Program-made: the position numbers and the translations under genes
Shown: piece by piece, positions 11,775-23,320 of the stretch
How positions within the stretch are numbered: the first letter of the stretch is position 1
Layout: each line of letters begins with the position of its first letter
Notes under the pieces: generated by a model
What the model was told of the DNA's origin: nothing
Database searches by the model: none
What the model saw: the letters and a program-made list of their open reading frames with translations, nothing else
Assembly (NCBI GenBank): GCA_027486035.1
Contig: JAIXPX010000011.1
Span: 44,579 to 108,578, forward strand
Direction: 5' to 3'
Source: Erythrobacteraceae bacterium
Lineage (GTDB): Bacteria > Pseudomonadota > Alphaproteobacteria > Sphingomonadales > Sphingomonadaceae
DNA: 64,000 nt

Positions 11775-12521
11775 ATGACCTATTGCGTTGGCATGGTGCT
11801 CGACAAGGGCCTTGTCCTGATGAGCGACACGCGCACCAATTCGGGCGTCGACAACATCTCGACCTTCCGCAAGCTGTTCCACTGGAGCGTGCCGGGCGAG
11901 CGCATCATCGCGGTGATGACCGCGGGCAATCTTGCCACGACCCAGGCCGTGATCAGCCAGCTCGAGGAGCGCACCAAGGCCCCCGGCGAGCGCGAGAACT
12001 GCCTGCTCAAGGGCGCGACCATGTTCCAGGTGGCGACCGAGATGGGGCGAATCCTGCGCGGCTCGATCGACGAGGTGCAGCGCGCCAATGGCGATAACGG
12101 CAAGGGTCGCTTCACCGCGACGATGATCGTCGCCGGCCAGATCAAGGGGATGCAGCCGCGCCTGTTCATGATCTATCCCGAAGGCAATTTCATCGAGGCG
12201 AGCTGGGACACGCCGTTCTTCCAGATCGGCGAGACCAAGTATGGCCGTCCGATCCTGATCCGCGGCTACGAACGCACGATGACCTTCGAGAATGCGGTCA
12301 AGCTGCTGATGGTGAGTTTCGATTCGACTCTCAAGGCAAACCTCTCGGTCGGCCTGCCGCTCGACCTGCTGGTGATCGGCAAGGATGAGTTTTCCGTCAC
12401 CCACGCCCACCGCGTGACCGAGGATGACGCCTATTTCGACAGCATTTCATCGGGTTGGGGCAATGCGTTGCGGGCAGCCTTCCACTCGCTCCCACCCTAT
12501 CGCTTCAGCGGTGACGCCTAG
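11775..12521 (+). CDS. Proteasome-type protease (Anbu family)
   Basis: MTYCVGMVLDKGLVLMSDTRTNSGVDNISTFRKLF: N-terminal Thr after Met and proteasome-type fold signature; genomic neighbours as in the Anbu cluster. Confidence 0.9.
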   Translation: MTYCVGMVLDKGLVLMSDTRTNSGVDNISTFRKLFHWSVPGERIIAVMTAGNLATTQAVISQLEERTKAPGERENCLLKGATMFQVATEMGRILRGSIDEVQRANGDNGKGRFTATMIVAGQIKGMQPRLFMIYPEGNFIEASWDTPFFQIGETKYGRPILIRGYERTMTFENAVKLLMVSFDSTLKANLSVGLPLDLLVIGKDEFSVTHAHRVTEDDAYFDSISSGWGNALRAAFHSLPPYRFSGDA

Positions 12522-12662
12522 GGAAAGGCCCTGATCTACCTCCGTAGTGGAGTTAAATTGACTAACGATTTTAGGTGCTTGCCTTATCCCGTATAGGATA
12601 AATCTCCGGATTGGCGACGCTCCTGCGTGTAACCTTCGTGGGGATGGCGCAAGCATCCCGGC

Positions 12663-13283
12663 ATGACACGCAAAGCTGTTCTCCACTTCATCGATTCTTG
12701 CAGCCGTCAGCGCGCCGAACTGGCGCGGGTCGGCTTCGGCCTGGGCCATCACTGCGAGGTCTATGGCGATCTCTCCGAGCTGGCGGTGCACCCGCCGCGC
12801 GACGGGATCATCCTTGCCCGCGACACGGCCGAGGAAGGCGGCATCAGCATGATCCTCGACCGGCTTGGCCGGCTCGGGGTGTGGCTGCCGCTGATCGCCT
12901 TCGACGCGCAGCCGCGACCGGGGCGGATCGTCGAGGCGATCAAGGCGGGTTCGCTGGACTACCTTGCCCTGCCGCTCGATCCGGAGCGTCTGACCCGCTG
13001 CCTGATGCGCATCGAGAAGGAGGCAGAGGTCTTCGGCGCGGCCCGGCGCCGCATGATCAAGGCGCGCGACCGCATCTCGACCCTCTCGGCCCGCGAGCGC
13101 GAGGTGCTCGACTGGCTGGCGGAGGGCAGCAGCAACAAGGTGATCGCCCGCGAGCTCGATATCAGCCCGCGTACGGTGGAAATCCACCGCGCCAACATGA
13201 TGAGCAAGCTCGGCGCACGCCACGCCGCCGAAGCGGTGCGCCTGAAGCTCGAGGCGAAGCTGGAAACGCGGATGCGCGCCTGA
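12663..13283 (+). CDS. LuxR/FixJ-family transcriptional regulator with degenerate receiver-like N-terminus
   Basis: C-terminal HTH: LSAREREVLDWLAEGSSNKVIARELDISPRTVEIHRANMMSKLGARHAAEAVR. Confidence 0.88.
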   Translation: MTRKAVLHFIDSCSRQRAELARVGFGLGHHCEVYGDLSELAVHPPRDGIILARDTAEEGGISMILDRLGRLGVWLPLIAFDAQPRPGRIVEAIKAGSLDYLALPLDPERLTRCLMRIEKEAEVFGAARRRMIKARDRISTLSAREREVLDWLAEGSSNKVIARELDISPRTVEIHRANMMSKLGARHAAEAVRLKLEAKLETRMRA

Positions 13284-13345
13284 CACCCGCGCCCCGCGCG
13301 GATCGCGGCGCGATGTCCCCTGCCTGTCTGGCGGGAGCGGCGCGG

Positions 13346-14032
13346 TCAGCGGCAGAAGACCCCGCCGGTGCCCTCGAGGTGCAAGTGGTCCGCGTGCGCG
13401 GCGTTGTAATCCGGGCCGAGGACGGTGCCGAAGCGCTTGCAGGCGCTCTTGTGGACGACCCGCAGGAAATCACGCGTGGCCGCATCGCCGCTGTGCCAGT
13501 CGCGCTTGACCACCACCCGGCGTCCATCTGCCAGGACGAAGGCCGACACGTCGATCGCCTCGGCCCGGGCATGGGCCGAGCGGCGCTCGGTCCCCGCGAC
13601 ATTGCGGCAGGAATAGGAGCCCATTGTCTCGATCCGTGCGAGCGGGCTGCCGAGGATCTCGCGCGCGGCGCGGTCGACCCCGAAACGCGCCCAGTCGCCG
13701 AATGTCCGGGCGACCCGGCATTGCACCGGCCCGAGATTGGCGACGCCGAGCGGCGCCCGGTCGCCGGCCAGCGCATTGAGCTGCACCGTGCCGAGCGCCG
13801 CGCAGCCGGGTGCGGCGTAGGTGTCGGGCAGCGGCTTGAAGCGCGCGCCGCTCGCGCCGAGATCGGCAAGGCAGCGGGCGTCATCGGGTCGCGGGGCCTG
13901 GCTCTGCGGCGCTCCCGGCCGGGGCGGAGTGCCCCCGCTCCGGCCGCCGCCCGGCAGCACCGAGCCGCAGCCGGCCAGCAGCAGCGCGGCTGCCGCCACA
14001 GTCCAAGCGCGCGTGATGCCCGTGGCTCCCAT
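13346..14032 (-). CDS. Extensin family (extensin-like C-terminal domain) lipoprotein
   Basis: ALLLAGCGS lipobox; SYSCRNVAGTERRSAHARAEAIDVSAFVLADG; NAAHADHLHLEGTGG. Confidence 0.85.
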   Translation of the reverse strand: MGATGITRAWTVAAAALLLAGCGSVLPGGGRSGGTPPRPGAPQSQAPRPDDARCLADLGASGARFKPLPDTYAAPGCAALGTVQLNALAGDRAPLGVANLGPVQCRVARTFGDWARFGVDRAAREILGSPLARIETMGSYSCRNVAGTERRSAHARAEAIDVSAFVLADGRRVVVKRDWHSGDAATRDFLRVVHKSACKRFGTVLGPDYNAAHADHLHLEGTGGVFCR

Positions 14033-14111
14033 CCCACAAGATTATCGCGAAAAGCCGATTAACTGCCAGAGAACAAATGCAAGGGCAGCGCATTTTTGGG
14101 CGGGCAAAGGT

Positions 14112-15581
14112 TCAGCCCTCGGCGGGTGCCTTGCCGGTGGCAAGGCTCACGGCAAGGATCGCGACCAGAGCGGCAAAAAAGCCCGGCACGATCTCGTAGA
14201 GGCCGGGGCCGCCCATGAAGCTCGCGTTCCAGCCGAGCGCGATCCATCCCGCGACCACGCCCGCGCCCGTCACCAGCCCGGCGACCGCGCCCGCGCCGGT
14301 CATGCGCTTCCAGGTCAGGGCGAGCAGGATCAGCGGACCGAAGGCCGCGCCGAAGCCCGCCCAGGCGTTGGCGACGAGGCCGAGCACCTCGCTCTCCGGG
14401 TCAGCCGCGATCACCAGCGCCGCCGCCGCGACCAGCACTACGCTGAGGCGCCCGATATTGACCGCCTCGCGCTCCGACGCATTCCGGCGCAGGAACAGCC
14501 GATAGAAGTCCTCGGTCAGCGAGGAGGAGGAGACCAGCAGCTGCGAGGAGATCGTGCTCATGATCGCAGCGAGCAGCGCGGCGTAGAGGAAGCCCGTCAC
14601 CGCCGGGTGGAACAGCAGCTTGGCCAGGACGATGAAGATCGTCTCCGGGTCATCGACCACCAGCGCGTTCGCCTCGGCAAAGGCGCGCCCCGCCAGCCCC
14701 ACAGCGACCGCGCCCGCCAGCGAGATCACCATCCAGATCATGCAGATCCAGCCTGCGAGCGGCACGTTCTCGACCTTGTCGATCGCCATGAAGCGCACGA
14801 TGATATGCGGCTGGCCAAAGTAGCCGAGGCCCCATGTCACCGCGCTGATGATGCCTATCACGGTCGCGCCATGGGTGAGGCTGAGGAAGCCGTCCTGCGG
14901 CACGGCAGCGATGCTGGTCGCCGCGCTCCCGTCGGTGCCCATCAGGATGAAAAGCGGCATGACGACGAGCGCGCACATCATGATCATGCCTTGCACGAAG
15001 TCGGTGAGGCTGACCGCGAGAAAGCCTCCGATCGTGGTGTAGACCAGCACGATCCCGGCGGTGAGCAGGATGCCGACCATGTAGTCCGACAGCCCCGCGA
15101 CCGGGAGTGCGCCCGCGAAGGCGGTCTCGAACAGCTTGCCCCCGCCGACCATGCCGGAGGCGGTGTAGACCGTGAAGAAGCCGACGATCACCACCGCCGA
15201 GACGACCCGCAGCAGCGTGCCCGTCTCCGGGAAGCGGTTGGCGAGGAATTCGGGGATGGTCAGCGCATCGCCCAGCCGCTCGGTCTGTTCGCGCAGGCGC
15301 GGAGCGACAATGATCCAATTGAGTGCGGCGCCCACGGTAAGCCCGATGGCGATCCAAGCCTCGACCAGCCCGCCCACAAACAGCGCTCCCGGCAGCCCCA
15401 GCAACAGCCAGCCCGACATGTCGGAAGCGCCTGCGCTGAGCGCCGTAACCGCCGGGCCCAAACCCCGCCCGGCGAGGAGGTAGCCCGAGGAGTCCGCACG
15501 GGTCTTGAACCAGGCATAGATGCCGATCGCGACCATCAGCAGGAAATAGGCGGCAAGGCTGGCGAGGGTGTAGGTGTTCAT
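14112..15581 (-). CDS. putP: Sodium/proline symporter
   Basis: MNTYTLASLAAYFLLMVAIGIYAW; SAGASDMSGWLLLGLPGALF; AIMSTISSQLLVSSSSLTEDFY; SSS-family topology. Confidence 0.92.
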   Translation of the reverse strand: MNTYTLASLAAYFLLMVAIGIYAWFKTRADSSGYLLAGRGLGPAVTALSAGASDMSGWLLLGLPGALFVGGLVEAWIAIGLTVGAALNWIIVAPRLREQTERLGDALTIPEFLANRFPETGTLLRVVSAVVIVGFFTVYTASGMVGGGKLFETAFAGALPVAGLSDYMVGILLTAGIVLVYTTIGGFLAVSLTDFVQGMIMMCALVVMPLFILMGTDGSAATSIAAVPQDGFLSLTHGATVIGIISAVTWGLGYFGQPHIIVRFMAIDKVENVPLAGWICMIWMVISLAGAVAVGLAGRAFAEANALVVDDPETIFIVLAKLLFHPAVTGFLYAALLAAIMSTISSQLLVSSSSLTEDFYRLFLRRNASEREAVNIGRLSVVLVAAAALVIAADPESEVLGLVANAWAGFGAAFGPLILLALTWKRMTGAGAVAGLVTGAGVVAGWIALGWNASFMGGPGLYEIVPGFFAALVAILAVSLATGKAPAEG

Positions 15582-15670
15582 GGGACGGGGGCGTAACAAG
15601 CGTGCGGGTGCTTGACCACCTGCGCCTCAGAGTTTCCCGCAGGCGGGCTTGGAGAAGGACCCACCCCTAA

Positions 15671-15735
15671 CCCCTCCCGCAGGCGGTAGGGGGACCGCAT
15701 TGCACCTGAATCACCCCTCCCGCGTGCGGGAGGGG
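15671..15735. repeat. Two REP-like GC-rich palindromes (CCCCTCCCGC-N2-GCGGGAGGGG family)
   Basis: 15714-15735 CCCCTCCCGC GT GCGGGAGGGG perfect; 15671-15692 same with one arm mismatch; third copy at 38396-38417. Confidence 0.75.
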
Positions 15736-15761
15736 CCGGGGGTGGGCATGTTCCGTCCCCC

Positions 15762-17597
<1,836 letters not shown>

Positions 17598-18025
17598 TCG
17601 AAGGCACTTCCGGTGAAGGGCCGGACGCTCTTGCGCATCCGGGTATGGAACAGGGCAGAGCGCGGGGGCACGCTGCTGGAGCAGAGGTTTGTTTCGGCTG
17701 GGCGACAATCCGCGACGCTACGGCCCCCTGCGGTTTCGGGCCGCGCGCGCGGATGTGCTGCGTTGCAACATCGCGGCGGCGCCTAGCAGGGGCCGTGTCG
17801 CGGGGCAAGGGTTGGCACAGCAAGCGGGGTGCCGACGCGGCGCCCACAGTGTGACTCTTGCGCCACATTATCCCCTGATGCCCGCGAAAAGCGCGGCTCG
17901 GCGGCTTGTCGGTGCGGTGTTGCTGGCTTATCAGGGCCGCCACGATCACGGGAGACAAGCGCGCAACAATGGTGCGTGTCCGCAACAGGGCGCCGGGATC
18001 GCGGGATTTTTGGAGAGGAGCTTCC

Positions 18026-20653
18026 ATGCAATCGACCTTCACCGGCACGGCCGGCGCACACCGATTCACCCTGCTTGCAGGCGCGGCCACCCTCGCGCTT
18101 GCCATGCCGGGTGCAGCTTTCGCGCAGGACGCCCAGAGCGACAGCGCGGCCCCCGAGGCTGACGACAACGTCATCATCGTCACCGCGTCCAAGCGCGAGC
18201 AGACCCTGCAGGAGACGCCGATCTCGGTGTCGGTGACCAGCGGCGAGACGATCGAGCGTGCGCAGATTCGCGACGTGCTCGACCTCCAGACCGTGGTGCC
18301 CTCGCTGCGCGTTAGCCAGCTCCAGACATCCTCGGCGACCACCTTCATCATCCGCGGCTTCGGCAACGGCGACAACAACTTCGGCATCGAGCCTTCGGTC
18401 GGCGTGTTCATCGACGGCGTGTTCCGTTCGCGCTCGGCTTCGGCCCTGTCCGACCTCAACATGGTCCAGCGCGTCGAAGTGCTGAACGGCCCGCAATCGA
18501 CCCTGTTCGGCAAGAACGCCTCGGCGGGCGTGATCTCGGTCGTGACCAAGGAGCCGCAGTACGAGTTCGGCGGCTCGGTCGAAGCGGTCTACGGCAACTT
18601 CAACACCGTGTTCCTGCGCGGCGAGGTGACCGGCCCGATCAACGAGCAGGTCGCCTGGTCGGTTGACGGCACCTACCAGAAGCGCGACGGCTTTGGTCGC
18701 ATCGTCAATCTGAACAATGCCGAGATCAACAACCGCGACCGCTGGTCGGCGCGCGGCCAGCTGCTCATCGAGCCCTCGGCTGACGTCAAGATCCGCCTGA
18801 TCGGCGACTACGGCAAGATCGACGAAGTGTGCTGCCAGACGAGCAATGTCGTTGTCGGCCCGGTCACCCAGCTCGCCGTCGGCGGCGTGGGCGGCCAGTT
18901 CCCGACGGACTTCTTCAGCAACAACAACTTCCTCAACGTCGTTCCGGTCAACACCAACGAGAACTACGGCTTCTCGGGCCAGCTCGACTGGGCGCTGGGC
19001 AATGTGTCGCTGACCTCGATCACCGCCTACCGCGAACTGCGCAACTTCTTCAATCAGGACATCGACTTCACCAGCGCGGACATTTCGAACGAAACCCGTG
19101 ACCAGGCCGTCGACACCTTCACCCAGGAAGTGCGCCTGACCTCGGATTTCGATGGTCCGATCAACTTCCTGCTGGGCGGCTACTACTTCGACGAGTCGAT
19201 CAGCCAGGACAGCTCGCTGTCGGTCGGCCGCGACTTCCGCAACTTCGCCGCCATCCAGGCCGCGCCTGCCAGCCTGCTGCCGCCGAACCCGACCGCCGCC
19301 CAGCGCATCGCTGTCGGCAATGCGGTTCTGCGCAACGCGGAAGGCGCGCTCGGTCTGCCGCTCGGCTCGATCCTCGCCGGTCAGGGCCTGACCCGCGAGC
19401 GCTTCGCGATCGACAACACCTCGTGGTCGATCTTCGGCACGGTTGACCTCAAGTGGACCGATCGCCTGACCTTCACCGTCGGCTTCAACTACACCGACGA
19501 CAAGAAGGACTTCGTGATCAACCAGCAGGCGCTCGATCCGCTTGCCGGCGTCAACCTCGTCGATGCCTTCATCACGCTCGCCAGCAGCGGCGCGGTGCGC
19601 AACCGGACGCAGTTCCAGGCGCTTCCCGCGGCGAACCAGCAGGCGCTGCTTGCGGCGGCCACCAGCCCGGCGACCAACAGCCTGCTCGGCCTTTCGGCGC
19701 TGCAGTTCCAGACCCCCTCGCCGTCGGTGCCGAACTCGGTCGAACCGGGCCAGACCCGCGACGACAAGTTCACCTACATCCTGCGCGCCGCGTATGAGGT
19801 CTCGGACCAGATCAACGTCTATCTGAGCTATGCGACCGGCTTCAAGGCGAGCTCGATCAACCTCTCGCGCGATAGCCGTCCGCTGCTCTCGGATTATACC
19901 CCGGGGCCGCGCGGATCGACCTTCGCGGCGCCGGCCTCGCCGATCATCAATGCTGGGCTCGCAACGCCGAACCTCACCACCGGCACCCGCTTTGCCGGGC
20001 CGGAAAACGCGGCGGTGATCGAAGCCGGCATCAAGGCCCAGTTCGACGGGATCGGCTTCAACCTCGCGGTGTTCGACCAGAAGATCGAGGGCTTCCAGTC
20101 CTTCGCCTTCACCGGTCTGGGCTTCGCGCTGCAGAACGCCGGTCAGCAGTCGGTCCAGGGCTTCGAGTTCGACAGCACCATCAAGCCGGTCGACTCGCTC
20201 GTCCTGACCTTCGCTGCGACCTACCTCGATCCGGTGTTCGACAGCTTCCCGGGTTCGGTGCTCGGCGACCTGAGCGGTCTGCGCGTGGGCGGCATTCCCT
20301 CGTGGAACGTCCGCACCTCGGCGACCCACACGCTCGACATCAATGATGCCGGCACCAAGCTCGTCACCCGCGTCGACTACAGCTACGAGAGCAACGTCAA
20401 CATCAACAACGGCCTGCCGACCTTCAACCGGGCTCTGGGCAACACCCGCCTCTTCGATCGCGAAGTGAACCTGGTGAACGCCTCGACCACGCTGGCGCTC
20501 GAAAACGGGCTCGAAGTCGGCCTGTTCGCGCGCAACCTGTTCAACGACCAGTACATCCTCACTGTCTTCGACGGTGTGGCGCAGGCGGGAACGGTCTCGG
20601 GCTACCCGAGCGCGCCGCGCACCTGGGGCGGTCTGGTGCGCTACCGCTTCTAA
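18026..20653 (+). CDS. TonB-dependent receptor
   Basis: Signal peptide; VTASKREQTLQETPISVSV (TonB box/plug start); FIDGVFRSRSASALSDLNMVQRVEVLNGPQSTLFGKNASAGVISVVTK; terminal GGLVRYRF. Confidence 0.95.
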   Translation: MQSTFTGTAGAHRFTLLAGAATLALAMPGAAFAQDAQSDSAAPEADDNVIIVTASKREQTLQETPISVSVTSGETIERAQIRDVLDLQTVVPSLRVSQLQTSSATTFIIRGFGNGDNNFGIEPSVGVFIDGVFRSRSASALSDLNMVQRVEVLNGPQSTLFGKNASAGVISVVTKEPQYEFGGSVEAVYGNFNTVFLRGEVTGPINEQVAWSVDGTYQKRDGFGRIVNLNNAEINNRDRWSARGQLLIEPSADVKIRLIGDYGKIDEVCCQTSNVVVGPVTQLAVGGVGGQFPTDFFSNNNFLNVVPVNTNENYGFSGQLDWALGNVSLTSITAYRELRNFFNQDIDFTSADISNETRDQAVDTFTQEVRLTSDFDGPINFLLGGYYFDESISQDSSLSVGRDFRNFAAIQAAPASLLPPNPTAAQRIAVGNAVLRNAEGALGLPLGSILAGQGLTRERFAIDNTSWSIFGTVDLKWTDRLTFTVGFNYTDDKKDFVINQQALDPLAGVNLVDAFITLASSGAVRNRTQFQALPAANQQALLAAATSPATNSLLGLSALQFQTPSPSVPNSVEPGQTRDDKFTYILRAAYEVSDQINVYLSYATGFKASSINLSRDSRPLLSDYTPGPRGSTFAAPASPIINAGLATPNLTTGTRFAGPENAAVIEAGIKAQFDGIGFNLAVFDQKIEGFQSFAFTGLGFALQNAGQQSVQGFEFDSTIKPVDSLVLTFAATYLDPVFDSFPGSVLGDLSGLRVGGIPSWNVRTSATHTLDINDAGTKLVTRVDYSYESNVNINNGLPTFNRALGNTRLFDREVNLVNASTTLALENGLEVGLFARNLFNDQYILTVFDGVAQAGTVSGYPSAPRTWGGLVRYRF

Positions 20654-20677
20654 GCGGTCCGCTCCGGCGACACATAG

Positions 20678-20716
20678 AAAAGGGCCTCGCACCAGCCGGT
20701 GCGGGGCCCTTTTTGC
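20678..20716. terminator. Intrinsic terminator (probably serves the TonB receptor gene)
   Basis: AAAAGGGCCTCGCACC-agcc-GGTGCGGGGCCCTTTTTG hairpin with T-tract. Confidence 0.8.
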
Positions 20717-20782
20717 GTTTGCTTCCCGCCCTGTCCGGCCATGGTCGCCGCGCTGCCGAGGCAGCAGGCAGCCCCTCTGCGA

Positions 20783-23320
20783 CTAGAGTTCCCGCAAGGC
20801 CCTTGCGGGCTTGGCCCGCAGCAGCGGCAGCGAACCGGCGAGCGCAAAGCCCAGCACCAGCGCAAGGCCCAGGGCCAGCACGCCGAGCACCTCGCCCCAA
20901 TCGGGCAGCCAGTCGAATTCGAACAGGCGGGTGATCACCACCCAGGCAAGTCCGCCGCCGAGCCCCAGCGCGACGGCAGCCAGCACCGCCGCCAGCAGGC
21001 CATATTCGGCCAATTGCAGCAAGAGGATCTGCTTCCGGCTGGCTCCCAGCACGCGCAGCATCACCGTGTCATAGGTGCGCGCCGCCCGCGCCGCCGCGAT
21101 CGCGCCCATCAAGACCGCGAGCCCCGCCAGCACCGTTACCGCCGCCGCCGCGAGCGTCGCCAGGCTCACCTGCTCCAGCAGCTTCCTTGCCTCGACCAGA
21201 ATGCCGCCCACCTCGATCACCGAGCTTGAGGGCAGCTCCCTGACCATCGCGCGCAGCAGGCGCCCTCTCGCGGCGCTGTCGGCACCCTCTGGCAGGTCGA
21301 TCGTCGCCGAAAGGTTGTGGGGCGCATCGGCAATCGCATCGCGGCTGAAGACCAGCGCGAAATTGAAGCCCATGCTCTCCCAGTCGATCTCGCGCAGGTT
21401 CGCAACCCTTGCGGTGCGCTCCACGCCGAGGATGCCGATGGTGAGATAGTCACCCGGCGCAAGGTCCACCGCCCGCGCGAAATCGGCATCGACTGAGACT
21501 TGCGGCTCGCCCGGCGCGGCGGCGTCCCACCATTCGCCTTCGACGACGCGGTTGCCCGGCGGCAGGGTGTCGGCATAGGTCAACCCGCGCTCGCCGCGCA
21601 GGGCCCATGCCCCCTCGGGAATCTCCTTGAGGTCGGCAACGCGGGTCATCCGGTTGCGGGCGCCATAGGCCAGCACTGCGCCGCGCATGGTTGGCACGGT
21701 GCGGATCGTGGCCGCGGGAAATTCGGCGCGCACCAGCGCGCGGAAGCGCGCCTCTCTGGCTGGCGGGACGTCGAGCACGAAGTAGTCGGGGGCTTCCTGC
21801 GGCACGCGCCGCTGGATGTTGCCGTCGATCGCGCTCTGCACCGCGGCCAGCAGCACGAAGGCGGCAAGCCCGAAGCCCAGCGCGGTCACCAGCGCTCCCG
21901 TCGGCGCGCCGGGGCGGTGGATATTGGCGAGCGCGCTGCGCAGCAGGGGATTGGCCGGGCGCGGCAGGCGGCGGACGAGGGCCTGAATCGCCCAGCCGAG
22001 ACCGGCCAGCAGCAGCAGAGCCCCGCCCGCGCCGATCAGGAACCCGCCGGTCAGCACCGGCTGTGCGGTGGTCGAAAGCGCGAGGGCGCAGATCGCCGCA
22101 AGGCCGAGGCCCGTCGCCAGCAGAGCGCCGCGGTCGCGGGCCAGCGGCACGACACCCGAACGCATCAGCGCCATCGCGGGGAAGGTCCGCGCGCGCAACA
22201 AGGGCGCAGCGGCAAAGGCGAAGGCCACCAGCAGGCCATAGCTGGCTGCCAGCGTCAGGGCCGGGGGCGAGATGATGAACCCGCTCTCGACCGGCAGCAG
22301 CCCCTGCAAGGCGCCCGCCAGCAGCGGGGTGATGGCAACGCCTGCGGCAAGGCCCGCAAGGCTGCCGACGAGTGCGGCGACGCCGATCTGCATGGCATAG
22401 ATGCGCAGGATATCGCCGGACGTAGCGCCCAGCACCTTGAGGGTCGCAATGCTGGCGCGGCGCTGGTCAAGATAGGACGAGACGCCCCCCGCGATACCGA
22501 TCCCCGCGATCACCAGTGCGGCAAGGCCCACCAGCGTCAGAAAATCGCTCATCTGCCGCACGAAGCGGTCGGCGCCGGGCGAGGCGCGGTCGCGGGTGCG
22601 GATATTGAGGCCGGCATTGGGGAAGCGCTTGGCCAGCGCTTCCTCTGCGGCCTGCGGGTCGCGTGCAGGGTCGGCAAAGGCGACGCGGTGCTTGCTCTGG
22701 TAGAGCGCGCCCGGCTGCAGCAGCCCGGCCGCTTCGGGGATCCCTTCCGCGACGATGATCGTCGGGCCGAGCTGGAAGCCCTCGGACAGGCGGTCGGGCT
22801 CGTCGGCGATCACGCCCGCCGCGCGAAGGGTGACGGTGCCGACCTTGAAGCTGTCGCCAACCGCGATCCCGAGCCGTTCGAGCGCGGTGCGCGCGATCCA
22901 TGCGTCATTGCCGGAAGGCGCGCCGACCATGCGCCCGTCGTCGAGCGTCAGGCGGCCGAACATCGGCCAGCGGACGTCCACGGCTTTCAATTCGATCGGG
23001 GCGGCTGCCTCGGGGGTGCTCGCCATCGCCTGCAGCCGGTAGCCGCTTGAAATCGTACCGAGCTTGCCGAGTTCCCCTCGCTCCTCGGCGCTCAGCGTTC
23101 GTTGCCAGACCTCGACCTGCAAGTCGCCGCCGAGCAATTCCTGCCCCGAGGAAGCCAGTTCGCGTTCGATCGCGGCGGTCAGCGTGCCGATCGCGGCGAG
23201 GGCGGCGGTGCCGAGGAAGATGCACACCAGCAGCAGGCGCAGCCCCCGGAAGCGCGCGTTGAGATCGCGCCTGGCGATGCGCCAGGCCGCGGCCCAGGAC
23301 AGGCGGGGCGGCAGGCTCAT
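20783..23320 (-). CDS. ABC transporter permease (FtsX-like, large)
   Basis: 845 aa with repeated MacB/FtsX-like cores (SIATLKVLGATSGDIL; VMLRVLGASRKQILLLQLAEY); overlaps ATPase gene by 4 nt. Confidence 0.9.
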   Translation of the reverse strand: MSLPPRLSWAAAWRIARRDLNARFRGLRLLLVCIFLGTAALAAIGTLTAAIERELASSGQELLGGDLQVEVWQRTLSAEERGELGKLGTISSGYRLQAMASTPEAAAPIELKAVDVRWPMFGRLTLDDGRMVGAPSGNDAWIARTALERLGIAVGDSFKVGTVTLRAAGVIADEPDRLSEGFQLGPTIIVAEGIPEAAGLLQPGALYQSKHRVAFADPARDPQAAEEALAKRFPNAGLNIRTRDRASPGADRFVRQMSDFLTLVGLAALVIAGIGIAGGVSSYLDQRRASIATLKVLGATSGDILRIYAMQIGVAALVGSLAGLAAGVAITPLLAGALQGLLPVESGFIISPPALTLAASYGLLVAFAFAAAPLLRARTFPAMALMRSGVVPLARDRGALLATGLGLAAICALALSTTAQPVLTGGFLIGAGGALLLLAGLGWAIQALVRRLPRPANPLLRSALANIHRPGAPTGALVTALGFGLAAFVLLAAVQSAIDGNIQRRVPQEAPDYFVLDVPPAREARFRALVRAEFPAATIRTVPTMRGAVLAYGARNRMTRVADLKEIPEGAWALRGERGLTYADTLPPGNRVVEGEWWDAAAPGEPQVSVDADFARAVDLAPGDYLTIGILGVERTARVANLREIDWESMGFNFALVFSRDAIADAPHNLSATIDLPEGADSAARGRLLRAMVRELPSSSVIEVGGILVEARKLLEQVSLATLAAAAVTVLAGLAVLMGAIAAARAARTYDTVMLRVLGASRKQILLLQLAEYGLLAAVLAAVALGLGGGLAWVVITRLFEFDWLPDWGEVLGVLALGLALVLGFALAGSLPLLRAKPARALREL

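Noticed and set aside
13821-15596. 591-aa plus-strand ORF opposite putP
   Set aside because: Antisense shadow of putP; charged low-complexity composition.
17783-20692. 969-aa minus-strand ORF opposite the TonB receptor
   Set aside because: Shadow frame of a strongly recognised receptor gene; Arg/Asp/Val-rich composition typical of antisense GC-rich frames, no family motifs.
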